A stretch of DNA of 64,000 bases from Flavonifractor sp. AGMB03687 (GCF_017811815.1 NZ_JADKZI010000002.1:62001-126000), one strand, 5' to 3'; shown: positions 1-10,141, counted from the stretch's first letter. Notes: generated from the sequence alone by a model not told the origin. Numbers and translations are program-made.

Positions 1-2284
<2,284 letters not shown>

Positions 2285-2304
2285 ATGATTCAATCTCCTC
2301 TGTC

Positions 2305-2345
2305 AAAAAATAAAGCCCCGCCCCCGACACTGTCAGGGGCGGAGC
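2305..2345 (-). terminator. T-box attenuator terminator of alaS
   Basis: On the minus strand a G/C-rich stem (GCTCCGCCCC paired with GGGGGCGGGGC) is followed by TTTATTTTTT. It lies between the T-box sequence and the alaS ribosome site, as expected for the terminator that an uncharged tRNA-Ala would prevent from folding. Confidence 0.88.
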
Positions 2346-2537
2346 AAGTTTACTCCACGGTACCACCCTGATCTACGCCCGAAGGGCGCATCTCATTGCA
2401 TCCGGTAACGGGGATGAATCGTCCCGGTCCTCCCGGGCGGCTCAGAAGTGGCTTGCGGACCCGTGTCGCGGAGGGCTCTCACCGTCCCCTCTCGCTTGTC
2501 GCGGCGTGGCCTGCTTGGCTTCGTCACAGCCTTTAAC
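2312..2537 (-). promoter_or_regulatory. Alanine T-box leader
   Basis: The minus strand carries the conserved T-box AGGGTGGTACCGTGG (plus 2355-2370), directly upstream of an intrinsic terminator and of alaS. A Stem I region with AGAGGGGACGGTGAGAG lies nearer the promoter. The likely specifier is GCC at 2450-2452: it sits ten bases before the conserved GAGC-type end of the specifier loop strand, the same spacing as TTC in the pheS leader of this window. GCC is an alanine codon, matching the gene. Uncharged tRNA-Ala is inferred to relieve termination. Confidence 0.93.
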
Positions 2538-2543
2538 TGTCTT

Positions 2544-2571
2544 ATTCTATCATATTTTTCTCACTTGTCAA
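2544..2571 (-). promoter_or_regulatory. Sigma-A promoter of alaS
   Basis: TTGACA (2566-2571) and TAGAAT (2544-2549) on the minus strand are separated by 16 bp. The start point would be near 2537, giving a leader of about 250 nt that holds the T-box. Confidence 0.8.
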
Positions 2572-2626
2572 CCGTCTTTTCACGGCGTCTCCGACAACAT
2601 CACTTCAGCCACCGCAATAACAGCTG

Positions 2627-2654
2627 TTGCCTTTTGGCGTCTGCATGATACAAT
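2627..2654 (+). promoter_or_regulatory. Possible promoter of the AT-rich orphan gene
   Basis: TTGCCT (2627-2632), 16 bp, TACAAT (2649-2654). It is the best sigma-A match upstream of the gene at 2764 and would leave a leader of about 100 nt in which I see no other element. Confidence 0.45.
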
Positions 2655-2763
2655 GTAATTGGCATACAGTTTCAAAAATGGGGACTGTTATTTGAAAAAG
2701 GTGCTATTTTCATACTTCTATTCCTACTCACGAATCTGTAGATGATTCCAGGAGGGCTAAGCT

Positions 2764-3285
2764 ATGGAAAAATCATGTTTTGAAAAATTTATGGCCTTAG
2801 ATGTTGATAAACGTGTGATTGGCCTAGAAGAATCTGATGATTATGATGATTTTTGCATCCCTATTGGTGCTAAAATCTTTGCGGGACTCGGTGTTGATGG
2901 TGTACAATTTTGTATGATTGATGGCTTTGACGACATGGTTTTTTCTGTTAGCCCATACGCTTTATACAACAAGTATGTCAATCCGTTATCTTACCATTTT
3001 GAGGATTTCCTTGGTCTGGTGCTATCTTGCAAGAATTCAAATCCTCTGGAACAAATCTATTGGAGCAACGAGGATGATTTCACCGCTTTTTTAGAAGAAG
3101 ATATGAAAAATCTTTTTGATGGGCAGGAACTTGCGCTCCAAAGGATTCAGACTGAGTTAGAAATAACGCCTATCCCTGATCCATTTTCTTATGTCAAGAA
3201 AATTCAAGCTGAATTTGATTATTCCTTGATCAAATACTCAGACGAATTTTATGAGGTCACAGGGCTTGATAAAGATATGTTTTAA
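2764..3285 (+). CDS. AT-rich orphan protein, possibly SUKH-like immunity protein
   Basis: Acidic soluble protein of 173 residues with no signal peptide or membrane segment. It starts at ATG 2764 after AGGAGGG. Function is not recognised with certainty. The central block (residues ~38-95: IFAGLGVDGVQFCMIDGF, then VSP, then FEDFLGLVL) has the glycine-rich strand, 'hydrophobic-strand-D', P and FxxFL pattern seen in SMI1/KNR4 (SUKH) immunity proteins; this is a resemblance only. The gene is strikingly AT-rich with A/T-ending codons, while the flanking genes are GC-rich, so horizontal acquisition is likely. No toxin partner lies beside it. It ends at a strong terminator shared with the convergent membrane-protein gene. 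Confidence 0.7.
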   Translation: MEKSCFEKFMALDVDKRVIGLEESDDYDDFCIPIGAKIFAGLGVDGVQFCMIDGFDDMVFSVSPYALYNKYVNPLSYHFEDFLGLVLSCKNSNPLEQIYWSNEDDFTAFLEEDMKNLFDGQELALQRIQTELEITPIPDPFSYVKKIQAEFDYSLIKYSDEFYEVTGLDKDMF

Positions 3286-3297
3286 GCATTCTGCTAC

Positions 3298-3337
3298 CAA
3301 AAACGGCTCTCAGTATTGACTGAGAGCCGTTTTTCTT
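3298..3337 (+). terminator. Bidirectional intrinsic terminator
   Basis: AAAACGGCTCTCAG and CTGAGAGCCGTTTT form a 14-bp stem with a six-base loop, followed by T-rich sequence and preceded by an A-run. It can end both the orphan gene and the convergent gene whose stop is at 3338. Confidence 0.92.
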
Positions 3338-3862
3338 TTAAGTCGTATCCTTTTTCCTTGCCGGGTGGGGGAGCAAAGACCCCAGGAAGAAGAGCAGCGG
3401 CGGCAGCAGTCCAGCCAGAAACATAAGACCGTACCAGTGCAGGGAAAAAGCCAGGGTGGTAAAGGTCAGATCGCTCTGGAGGCCGGTCAGCATCAGCATG
3501 AAGGAGGGGGTGGCCAGGAAGTAGTTGGACAGAAGCATCAGACTGCCGACAGACCCTGCCAGCGGCCAGGACAGGCCCACGATAAACAGCAGCCATCCTC
3601 CCAAAGCCCAGGCCCAGGCTACCAGGGCAGGATAGAGGACGGCCTTTACGCCTTCCTTTCGTATGGGTCGGGTCCAGCGTCGGAGACAGGATACCACCCA
3701 GCCAGCCGGAAGGTAGAGTGCCATCATGAAGACGGCAGGCAAGGGATCGGGCAGAGACAAGATCCCCGGTGCATTAAAGAATAATAGACAAGCGCAGAGG
3801 GCGGTGATCACGAAGTGCCCCGATGCAAAGCCGCCAAACCGGGAGGCGGGAGAGGGAGTCAT
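3338..3862 (-). CDS. Multispanning membrane protein of unknown function
   Basis: Protein of 174 residues. I chose ATG 3862 because AAAGGAG lies just upstream; a longer frame to 3976 would bypass this ribosome site and its promoter. Four to five hydrophobic segments are visible (approximately residues 16-33, 38-57, 75-97, 102-122 and 140-165), with short basic cytoplasmic loops (RRWTRPIRKEG) and a lysine/arginine-rich tail (ARKKDTT). No catalytic motif was recognised. It stands alone between a sigma-A promoter and the shared terminator at 3298-3337. An integral membrane protein of the cell envelope is the only safe inference. Confidence 0.75.
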   Translation of the reverse strand: MTPSPASRFGGFASGHFVITALCACLLFFNAPGILSLPDPLPAVFMMALYLPAGWVVSCLRRWTRPIRKEGVKAVLYPALVAWAWALGGWLLFIVGLSWPLAGSVGSLMLLSNYFLATPSFMLMLTGLQSDLTFTTLAFSLHWYGLMFLAGLLPPLLFFLGSLLPHPARKKDTT

Positions 3863-3884
3863 AGCAATCGCTCCTTTCGGGGCT

Positions 3885-3913
3885 ATCCTACCATGGGCAA
3901 ATCGGAAAGTCAA
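3885..3913 (-). promoter_or_regulatory. Sigma-A promoter of the 174-residue membrane protein
   Basis: TTGACT (3908-3913), 17 bp, TAGGAT (3885-3890) on the minus strand, about 20 bases before the ribosome site. This placement supports the chosen start at 3862. Confidence 0.75.
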
Positions 3914-3950
3914 TGCAATTTTATTGAAAAACAATAAATTGGAGATGATG

Positions 3951-3983
3951 AGAAAGCCGGGCGTGCTCGGAGGCACGCCCGGC
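3951..3983 (-). terminator. Intrinsic terminator after the alcohol dehydrogenase
   Basis: GCCGGGCGTGC and GCACGCCCGGC form an 11-bp stem with a six-base loop just after the stop at 3993. The following minus-strand tract is short (TTTCTC), so termination may be partial. Confidence 0.7.
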
Positions 3984-3992
3984 GGAAAGCTT

Positions 3993-5150
3993 TTATTCGC
4001 CCTCGTAGGCCCGGCGGTAGATCTCGATGATCTGCTCCTTGGTGGCCTTGCGGGGATTGGTGAGACAGCAGACGTCCTTCATGGCGTTTTCCGCCATAAC
4101 ACCGAAGTCCTCCGGTTTGACGCCCAGCATCTTCAGGTTGGCGGGGATGCCTACCTGGCGGCTGATGGTGCGGATGGCCTGGATGGCCTTGGCGGCGGCG
4201 TCCCCGGTGGACAGACCGTCGATCTGCTCTCCCATGGCCTGGGCCAGATCCCGGAACCGGTTCAAGTTGCCAATGAGGTTGAACTCCTCCACATAGGGCA
4301 GCAGAATGGCGTTGCACACGCCGTGGGGCAGGTTGTAGTAGCCGCCCAGCTGGTGGGCCATGGCGTGTACATAGCCCAGGGAGGCGTTGTTGAAGGCGAT
4401 GCCCGCCAGATACTGGGCATAGGCCATCTTGTCCCGGGCTTTCATGTAGTCGCCGTTGGCCACCGCCTTGGGCAGGTACTGGTAGATCATCTTGACCGCC
4501 ATCAGGGCGGCGGAGTCGGTGAGCACGTTGGCGGCGGTGGAGACGTAGGCCTCAATGGCGTGGGTCATGGCGTCCATGCCGGTGGCGGCGGTGAGGGAGG
4601 CGGGCATGCCGCGCATGAGCACCGGGTCATTGACGGCGATCTTGGGGGTGACCCGCCAGTCCACAATGGCCATCTTGACCTTGCGTGTGGTGTCGGTGAT
4701 GATGCAGAAGCGGGTGATCTCCGAGGCGGTACCGGCGGTGGTGTTGATTGCCATGAGAGGCACCACGTCGCGGGTGGCCTTGTCTACGCCCTCGTAGTCG
4801 TGGATGGTGCCGCCGTTGCTGGCTACCAGGCCGATACCCTTGGCACAGTCATGGGAGGAGCCGCCGCCCAGGGAGATGATGGAGTCACAGTTGTTTTCCT
4901 GGAAAAAGGCTACGCCTGCCTCTACGTTCTTGTCGGTGGGGTTGGGTTCCGCGCCGTCAAAGACCACGGAGCGGATGCTGGAGCCGGACAGGATCTCCTG
5001 GATGGAGGCTGCCATGCCGGACTGGGCCAGGAACTTGTCGGTGACGATCATGGAGTGACTGACGTTCAGGCAGCCCATGAGCGTGCCGATCTCGTTGACG
5101 GCTCCCTCGCCGAACACATTGCGGGTGGGCAGAAAGTAGTAGGTGGACAT
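3993..5150 (-). CDS. Iron-containing alcohol dehydrogenase
   Basis: Group III (iron-dependent) NAD(P)-linked alcohol dehydrogenase of 385 residues, the usual family length. It interconverts primary alcohols or diols and aldehydes. The nucleotide-binding GGGSSHDCAKG is at residues 96-106. The metal ligands are visible as D193 and H197 (GMDAMTHAIEAY), H262 (VHAMAH) and H276 (LPHGVCN). It is closest in style to the DhaT/YiaY/FucO subgroup, so 1,3-propanediol, ethanol or lactaldehyde are all possible substrates; the sequence alone does not decide. It is monocistronic with its own promoter and terminator, and carries a TGCCG-poor leader with a normal ribosome site (AGGAGGAAACC). Confidence 0.93.
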   Translation of the reverse strand: MSTYYFLPTRNVFGEGAVNEIGTLMGCLNVSHSMIVTDKFLAQSGMAASIQEILSGSSIRSVVFDGAEPNPTDKNVEAGVAFFQENNCDSIISLGGGSSHDCAKGIGLVASNGGTIHDYEGVDKATRDVVPLMAINTTAGTASEITRFCIITDTTRKVKMAIVDWRVTPKIAVNDPVLMRGMPASLTAATGMDAMTHAIEAYVSTAANVLTDSAALMAVKMIYQYLPKAVANGDYMKARDKMAYAQYLAGIAFNNASLGYVHAMAHQLGGYYNLPHGVCNAILLPYVEEFNLIGNLNRFRDLAQAMGEQIDGLSTGDAAAKAIQAIRTISRQVGIPANLKMLGVKPEDFGVMAENAMKDVCCLTNPRKATKEQIIEIYRRAYEGE

Positions 5151-5199
5151 TGCCGGTTTCCTCCTTATGACGGGCGGTTGCGCCCCAGTGATTGACGCA

Positions 5200-5228
5200 A
5201 GTATAGTTTAATATGATAAAGAAGCCAA
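5200..5228 (-). promoter_or_regulatory. Probable promoter of the alcohol dehydrogenase; AT-rich spacer beyond
   Basis: TATACT (5200-5205), 17 bp, TTGGCT (5223-5228) on the minus strand. The remaining non-coding stretch up to 5411 is very AT-rich from 5215 to 5320 and I see no gene or clear operator in it; catabolic dehydrogenase genes are often regulated there, but no inverted repeat stands out. Confidence 0.6.
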
Positions 5229-5411
5229 TAAGTTTTGAAAAGTTTATTTTTTAACATAATTTCGTTATTTTTGAGACGTATAAGTTAAAAATATAACTAT
5301 AATATTTGAAAGGGAAACGGGCAGATGTACCGGCTGGACAAGGGAAATTGTGGAACCGGTTTTGGCTTGTCGTGAACATAACAACAATCTATTTCCGGAA
5401 CGAAAGAGCGT

Positions 5412-5449
5412 AAAAAAACAGCCCGGGCCAATCATGGCCCGGGCTGTTT
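5412..5449 (-). terminator. Intrinsic terminator of the sigma/anti-sigma operon
   Basis: ACAGCCCGGGCC and GGCCCGGGCTGT form a 12-bp stem, followed on the minus strand by a run of seven T. It lies directly after the stop of the anti-sigma-like gene. Confidence 0.92.
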
Positions 5450-5455
5450 GATCGT

Positions 5456-6865
5456 TTAGAAGCGGTAGAGGTAGAGATAGGTTTCCGTGTAGTCATCCTT
5501 CCCGTGGGCGGTTACGGCTACCCGGTCTCCGTCGAACCAGCCTAGACTGCCCTCATACAGGGCGTCATAATTTTCCCGGTCAAGGAGGATAAACGTGCTT
5601 GCCTCCAGATCCATCACACCCAGGCTGGAGATCCCCAGCCCATCGGCGGTGCCATCATAACTGGCAAACAGGACCTTGGTGCCGGAAGGGTTGGCAATAA
5701 AGGAAGTGGTGCCCTCCCACTGGGATAGAGAGAAACCATCCACGGTGGTGGTCCCGCCGGTGGCCAGGTCCAGCACCGATACGGTACCATCCTCTGCCAC
5801 GTAGATCCCTCGTCCGCCGCCGAAGAAGAACTGGAAGCCGTGAGTGTTCTCCTCGTTGTTCTGGTAGACCGGCAACTGGGAGAAGGTGCGCTTCAGAGTA
5901 CCGCTGTTCGGCTGCCAGGTCCAGACATCGTAGCAGTCCCCGTAACGGGTCAGCAGGATCAATGTGCCATCCTGTCCAAACCAGGCGCTGAATACCTCCA
6001 GGCCGGTGAGCTCGTCCAGAGAGGTTGTGGTTTTGTTCGCCCGGTCGCAGTAGAACCAGCCCATGCGATCGCTGGACAAGATGGCGGCGGACAGATCATT
6101 TGTCCACCGCACATTGGTCAGGGGAGCGGCCTTTTCCCAGTCGGTTCCGTCCAGCAGGTCGGTGACCGCTCCTGTTTCCAGGTTCAGCAGCATAGGATAC
6201 TCCCGGTAGTCCATTTGGCTGCCCTGGCTGAGCCGGAGGATGACGCTGTCGGTGGAGCCGGGGATGGCGATGGTATTACAGTCGTAGTCCAGGGCATAGC
6301 CGGCGGTGCCGTTGTTATAGCAGGAGATTGCCCCCTCATACTCACACCAGTAGACCGTGTCGGTGTAGGTCACGCCCTCCCAGGTGGTGGAAAACGCGGT
6401 GGTGCGGGTCTCCAGAGGAACCAGCTCATGTTCTTCGATTGCCCAGTAGTGGAAAGACAGAATGGAGCCGTCGTCGGTCCGTTCCACCTGGAACAGGGTA
6501 CCGATGCCGTAGTTGTAGCCCGACCCGGCGTTGGGCAGGCGGATATACTGGGCCTCCACCTGTTGGGCGATGGTATTTTGGGTCATCTCCGGCTCTTCTG
6601 GCAGTTCACTAACAGGGCCGGGCACCTGCTCGGTCTCCTCCAGGTGGAAGAGGGTGAGCACAGCCGCCCGCAGTTGGGGGCTCACCGCCATAGCCACCAT
6701 AAAGGTACAGGCGATGGCCACAGCTGCCACCAGCACCTTTCCAACCAGCCTGCGGGGGTGTGCCTGCCGCCTGGGCTGCTGAGTCAGCCCTGCTTTGATG
6801 CGCCCCTCCAGATCGGGGGCTGGGGTCAGCTGCTCCATTACATTGCGATAATCCCGGGTGTTCAT
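5456..6865 (-). CDS. Putative membrane-anchored anti-sigma factor with beta-propeller-like exodomain
   Basis: Protein of 469 residues. ATG 6865 overlaps the sigma-factor stop as ATGA and has GGGAGGG six bases upstream; the ATG 15 bases further up has no such site. The short N-terminal part (residues 1-42, TRDYRNVMEQLTPAPDLEGR) is cytoplasmic, followed by one membrane helix (about 43-65) and a large outside domain rich in repeated W/DG strand patterns (VMDLEAST, VSVLDLATGG, SLGWFDGDRVAVT) that suggests a TolB-like propeller. The layout resembles DUF4179-type anti-sigma factors. Tight coupling to the ECF sigma gene is the main support for the role; binding to the sigma factor is inferred. Confidence 0.78.
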   Translation of the reverse strand: MNTRDYRNVMEQLTPAPDLEGRIKAGLTQQPRRQAHPRRLVGKVLVAAVAIACTFMVAMAVSPQLRAAVLTLFHLEETEQVPGPVSELPEEPEMTQNTIAQQVEAQYIRLPNAGSGYNYGIGTLFQVERTDDGSILSFHYWAIEEHELVPLETRTTAFSTTWEGVTYTDTVYWCEYEGAISCYNNGTAGYALDYDCNTIAIPGSTDSVILRLSQGSQMDYREYPMLLNLETGAVTDLLDGTDWEKAAPLTNVRWTNDLSAAILSSDRMGWFYCDRANKTTTSLDELTGLEVFSAWFGQDGTLILLTRYGDCYDVWTWQPNSGTLKRTFSQLPVYQNNEENTHGFQFFFGGGRGIYVAEDGTVSVLDLATGGTTTVDGFSLSQWEGTTSFIANPSGTKVLFASYDGTADGLGISSLGVMDLEASTFILLDRENYDALYEGSLGWFDGDRVAVTAHGKDDYTETYLYLYRF

Positions 6866-7353
6866 ACGCTTCCCTCCCATCCGGCGTCCAGCTCCAGTTT
6901 CAGCAGTTCCCGGCCCCGCTTCAGCCGCATTTTCACCGCTGACTGGCTCAGCTTCAGGATCTCGGCTACCTCTGCTACGGAATAGCCCTCGTAGTAGTGG
7001 AGATGGATGGGGCCCTTGTAGGTCTCAGGCAGAGCCAGGATGGTCTCCAGCAAGGCCCGGTCCTCCTCTGACCGCAGGGGGCAGCTTTCGTCCAGGGCCA
7101 CGGTGTGCCGCCGCCAGAAGCCCTTCAGTTGGTCCCGGCACAGATTGGCGGTCACCCGCAGCAGCCAGCGCTTTTCGTGCTCCCCGTCGGCAAAGGGGGG
7201 CGCTTTATACAGCAGTTTGAGAAAGACCTCCTGAGTCACGTCCTCGGCGTCTGCCGGGCGGCCCAGATAGACCATGGCCAGTCGGTAGACCGCGGCGCCA
7301 TGGGCGGAATAGGATGTCTCAAACCGGCGGAGCAATGGGTCCTGTTCTTTCAT
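6862..7353 (-). CDS. ECF RNA polymerase sigma factor
   Basis: Extracytoplasmic-function sigma-70 factor of 163 residues. Region 2 is seen in residues ~25-85 (VYLGRPADAEDVTQEVFLK, the core-binding and -10-reading part, followed by KRWLLRVTANLCRD). Region 4 is at ~105-160 with the helix-turn-helix GYSVAEVAEILKLSQSAVKM. I chose ATG 7353 because AAAGGAGG precedes it by seven bases; an upstream in-frame codon lacks a site. The gene is first in a two-gene operon, overlapping the putative anti-sigma gene by four bases. An ECF-type promoter immediately upstream suggests autoregulation. Confidence 0.93.
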   Translation of the reverse strand: MKEQDPLLRRFETSYSAHGAAVYRLAMVYLGRPADAEDVTQEVFLKLLYKAPPFADGEHEKRWLLRVTANLCRDQLKGFWRRHTVALDESCPLRSEEDRALLETILALPETYKGPIHLHYYEGYSVAEVAEILKLSQSAVKMRLKRGRELLKLELDAGWEGSV

Positions 7354-7375
7354 TGTACCGCCTCCTTTCACCCAT

Positions 7376-7404
7376 ATAACGACTGGACCGGGCCACAGGT
7401 CACA
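7376..7404 (-). promoter_or_regulatory. Putative ECF-type autoregulated promoter
   Basis: On the minus strand TGTGACC (7398-7404) is followed after 16 bp by CGTTAT (7376-7381). The -35 contains the GACC/AACC-like core and the -10 the CGT typical of ECF promoters, and no good sigma-A promoter is present. It lies about 20 bases before the sigma gene. Confidence 0.55.
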
Positions 7405-7440
7405 AAAAAGTCCAGGCGAACTTCGCCTGGACTTTTTTTA
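7405..7440 (-). terminator. Intrinsic terminator after the U32 gene
   Basis: AAAGTCCAGGCGAA and TTCGCCTGGACTTT form a near-perfect stem with T-runs at both ends, directly after the U32 stop at 7441. It separates the mltG-U32 unit from the ECF operon. Confidence 0.93.
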
Positions 7441-8655
7441 TCAGGAATTTTCCCGGCAGGCCCGGACAATGGACAGAGGGGGCACCGGGTGGGGCAGTTT
7501 CATGCGGAATACCATCTGGGGAGTGCGGGGCTCGGTGAGAGGCCAGCCGTTTTCGTCCTCCATGGCGGGGGCTACGAAGGGCGTGGCCGCCACATCGGGG
7601 CCCACCAGCTCCAGCTCGTCCCCTGCGGCAAACTTGTTGCGCAGGGAGAGGGTGGCGTTGCCGTCGGCATCGCAGGCGGTGACGATGGCTACCACCTGCC
7701 ACTCCCGGACGTACCGGGCGTCGCCGGTGTACTGGCCTGGCTGCCCGAAGTAGAAGCCGGTGGAGTAGGGACGGTGGCTTACCTTATCCACCTCTTCCCG
7801 CCACACCGGGTCCATGGGCTGGCCGGCGGCTGCCGCGTCGATGGCGTGGCGGTAGGCAGCGGTGACCACAGCGGCATAGTAGGCGCTCTTGGCGCGGCCC
7901 TCCACCTTGAGAGAGGTCAGACCAGCTTCCATCAGTTCCGGGATGTGGTCGATCATGCACATGTCCCGGGAGTTCATGATGAAGGCGCCCCCCTCATCCT
8001 CGCCGATGGGGAAATACTCTCCGGGGCGTTTCTCCTCCATCAGCGCATACTTGTAGCGGCAGGGCTGGGCGCAGGCGCCCCGGTTGGCGTCCCGGCCGGT
8101 CATATAGTTGGAGAGCAGGCAGCGGCCGGAATAGCTGACGCACATGGCGCCATGGACAAAGGCCTCGATCTCCAGCTCCTTGGGGGCCTTGGCCCGGATC
8201 TCCCGGATCTCATCCAGAGAGAGCTCCCGGGCCAGGATCACCCGGCTGGCGCCCAGGTCGTACCAGGCCCGGGCGGCCTGATAGTTGGAGATGCTGGCCT
8301 GGGTGGAGATGTGGGCCTTGACCTTGGGGGCGTGCTTCTTCAGCAGGGAGAGCACCCCTACGTCGGCCACGATGGCGGCGTCCACCCCGAGGTCCTGGAG
8401 GTATTCCAGCCACTCAGGCAGCCGGGCCACCTCATCATTGCGGGGCATGGTGTTGCAGGTGACGTGGATGGACACGCCCTTGCTGTGGCACAGCTCCACC
8501 GCCTGACGCATCTCATCGGGGGTGAAGTTGCCCGCGAAGGCCCGCATGCCGAAGTCGTTGCCCGCCAGGTAGACCGCGTCCGCCCCGTAGGCCAGGGACA
8601 TTTTCAGCCGTTCCATGTCCCCGGCGGGGGAAAGCAGTTCGATTTGTTTAGTCAT
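7441..8655 (-). CDS. U32 family protein (TrhP/YrrO-like tRNA hydroxylation factor or collagenase-like peptidase)
   Basis: U32 family protein of 404 residues. The family signature is present as EAFVHGAMCVSYSGRCLLS, followed by a second cysteine cluster (GACAQPCRYKY). Members with this layout (YrrN/YrrO, YegQ/TrhP) take part in 5-hydroxyuridine formation at tRNA position 34, while others are annotated as collagenase-like peptidases; the tRNA role is the better-supported one for this group. ATG 8655 sits inside the last codons of mltG (8-bp overlap) with AGGAG upstream, so translation is coupled. The N-terminus KQIELLSPAGDMERLK is canonical. A C-terminal beta-barrel-like segment (VGPDVAATPF) closes the protein. 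Confidence 0.92.
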   Translation of the reverse strand: MTKQIELLSPAGDMERLKMSLAYGADAVYLAGNDFGMRAFAGNFTPDEMRQAVELCHSKGVSIHVTCNTMPRNDEVARLPEWLEYLQDLGVDAAIVADVGVLSLLKKHAPKVKAHISTQASISNYQAARAWYDLGASRVILARELSLDEIREIRAKAPKELEIEAFVHGAMCVSYSGRCLLSNYMTGRDANRGACAQPCRYKYALMEEKRPGEYFPIGEDEGGAFIMNSRDMCMIDHIPELMEAGLTSLKVEGRAKSAYYAAVVTAAYRHAIDAAAAGQPMDPVWREEVDKVSHRPYSTGFYFGQPGQYTGDARYVREWQVVAIVTACDADGNATLSLRNKFAAGDELELVGPDVAATPFVAPAMEDENGWPLTEPRTPQMVFRMKLPHPVPPLSIVRACRENS

Positions 8656-9868
8656 TGTTGTACAGCTCCTGGCTATTGAGGAAGGATTGATGCTCGCTGC
8701 TGCTGCGGAAGAAGTGGTGCACCCCATCGTCGCCCAGCGCATAGTAATAGTAATTGTTGGAGTCGGGGTTCACCGCCGCCTTCAGAGCATCCACACCGGG
8801 ACAGCAGATAGCCGTGGGAGGAAGCCCCTTGTGGGTATAGGTGTTATAGGGGGTATCCGCCTGGGTATCCACTTTGGTCCCGCCGGTGGCGTACAGGATA
8901 GTGGCGTCGATGTTCAGATAGCCCGCCGTCTCGCTGGTCGGGTTATTGAGACGGTTGTAGATGACCGAAGAGATCTTGCTCTGGTCGGTGCCGTCGGTCT
9001 CCTTCTCGATCATGGAGGCGATGATGACGGCGTCGTTCACCGTCATGCCCTTGTCCGTCATGGTCTGGCGCATCTCGTCGGTGAAGATCTCGTCAAAGCG
9101 GAGGATCATCTTATTGAGCACACTCACCGGGTCCTCGCCCATATAGAACTCATAGGTGTCGGGGAAGAGGTAGCCCTCCAGACGCTTGGCGTCGCCCAGG
9201 GGCTGCACGCCCTGGAGGAAGGAGAACTTAAAGTCGTAGTTGGCAGCCGTTTCAGTCAGATCCTCCACCGTTGCCACGCCCGCCTTCTCCAGCATCTCGA
9301 AGATCTGGGCCTCGGTGGTGCCCTCGGGGATGGTCACCGTGGTGGTGAGCCGGTTGGCGGAACTGGAGCCCATGCTGCTGATCAGGGCACGGTAATCCAT
9401 GTCGGTGTTCAGCTCGTAGCTGCCCGGGGTAATCTTAGCATCGTCGTCGCCGGCCTTGCCGGAGACATGGGTGAAGGTGCAGAAGAGCTTGAAGACAGAC
9501 TTGTACTCAATGAGTCCCTGCTCCTTTAGCTTGTCGGCCACCTGAGATACCGTATCGCCCTCCTGGATCTCCACGACGGCGGTGTGGTAGTCCTTGTTCA
9601 GGGCCAGAACGTCATTGGCCCACAGCCAGCCCACGCCGGCCAGCAGGAGGGAGGCGCCCAGGACACAGATCACATAGATGAGGATCCCCCAGGAGCCCAG
9701 ACGTTTGCGCTTTTTGCGGGGACGGGAGGGACGGGGCTCGCCCTCCGGCGTGGTGCGATGGGCGGCGCGACTGGAGGAGCGGCTGGAAGGAGCCAGACGT
9801 TTCCCGCTGTGGCTTGCCCGGGAGTGAGTCTCCCGACGGCCCTCGCTGCGATAATCTTCCTGAGACAT
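8648..9868 (-). CDS. mltG: Endolytic murein transglycosylase MltG (YceG)
   Basis: Membrane-bound lytic transglycosylase of 406 residues that cuts nascent glycan strands and helps end peptidoglycan polymerisation. ATG 9868 has AGGAG upstream. The N-terminus is a basic, low-complexity cytoplasmic stretch (residues 1-65, many R/S/P), then one membrane helix (SWGILIYVICVLGASLLLAG). A LysM-like segment follows (VVEIQEGDTVSQVADKLKEQ), and then the YceG catalytic domain with the conserved glutamate in IIASMIEKET, VIYNRL, and YNTYTHKGLPPTAICCPG near the C-terminus. The gene overlaps the U32 gene, and the same mltG-U32 neighbourhood occurs in other Firmicutes (known context). Confidence 0.95.
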   Translation of the reverse strand: MSQEDYRSEGRRETHSRASHSGKRLAPSSRSSSRAAHRTTPEGEPRPSRPRKKRKRLGSWGILIYVICVLGASLLLAGVGWLWANDVLALNKDYHTAVVEIQEGDTVSQVADKLKEQGLIEYKSVFKLFCTFTHVSGKAGDDDAKITPGSYELNTDMDYRALISSMGSSSANRLTTTVTIPEGTTEAQIFEMLEKAGVATVEDLTETAANYDFKFSFLQGVQPLGDAKRLEGYLFPDTYEFYMGEDPVSVLNKMILRFDEIFTDEMRQTMTDKGMTVNDAVIIASMIEKETDGTDQSKISSVIYNRLNNPTSETAGYLNIDATILYATGGTKVDTQADTPYNTYTHKGLPPTAICCPGVDALKAAVNPDSNNYYYYALGDDGVHHFFRSSSEHQSFLNSQELYNND

Positions 9869-9970
9869 AGGTTCAACTCCTAACCGAATCAAAAAAACAG
9901 TGGACTGCCGGAACCAGTGCTCACCGCACTGCATAGAATAGGTCAGTTAAAGCAAGTGAGGTGAGACGAT

Positions 9971-10123
9971 ATGTGTTTCGGCAATAACGGTTTTGGCGGC
10001 AACAGCTGCTTGTGGATCATCCTGATCATCATCCTGCTGTGCTGCTGCTGCGGCGGTGGGAACAGCTGCGGCAACAACTGCGGCTGCAACAACAATTGCG
10101 GTTGCAACGACGGCTGCTGCTAA
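9971..10123 (+). CDS. Small cysteine/glycine/asparagine-rich peptide with one membrane helix
   Basis: A 50-residue protein too short for many gene finders. It starts at ATG 9971 after GTGAGGTGAG and stops at TAA 10121-10123. Residues 1-13 are glycine/asparagine-rich; residues 14-23 (LWIILIIILL) form a short hydrophobic helix; then CCCC and a tail of repeated CG/NNCGCN units. Thirteen of the 50 residues are cysteine. Similar small proteins in Clostridia are annotated by resemblance to high-cysteine chorion-type or YjcZ-like sporulation peptides; the function is unknown. A membrane-tethered metal-binding or disulfide-linked spore or envelope peptide is possible. It is monocistronic and is divergent from mltG. 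Confidence 0.75.
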   Translation: MCFGNNGFGGNSCLWIILIIILLCCCCGGGNSCGNNCGCNNNCGCNDGCC

Positions 10124-10141
10124 GCCGTACGTACCGCGGGG

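Noticed and set aside
3338-3976. Longer 212-codon version of the membrane protein
   Set aside because: Its start lies upstream of a TTGACT/TAGGAT promoter and a good ribosome site that serve ATG 3862.
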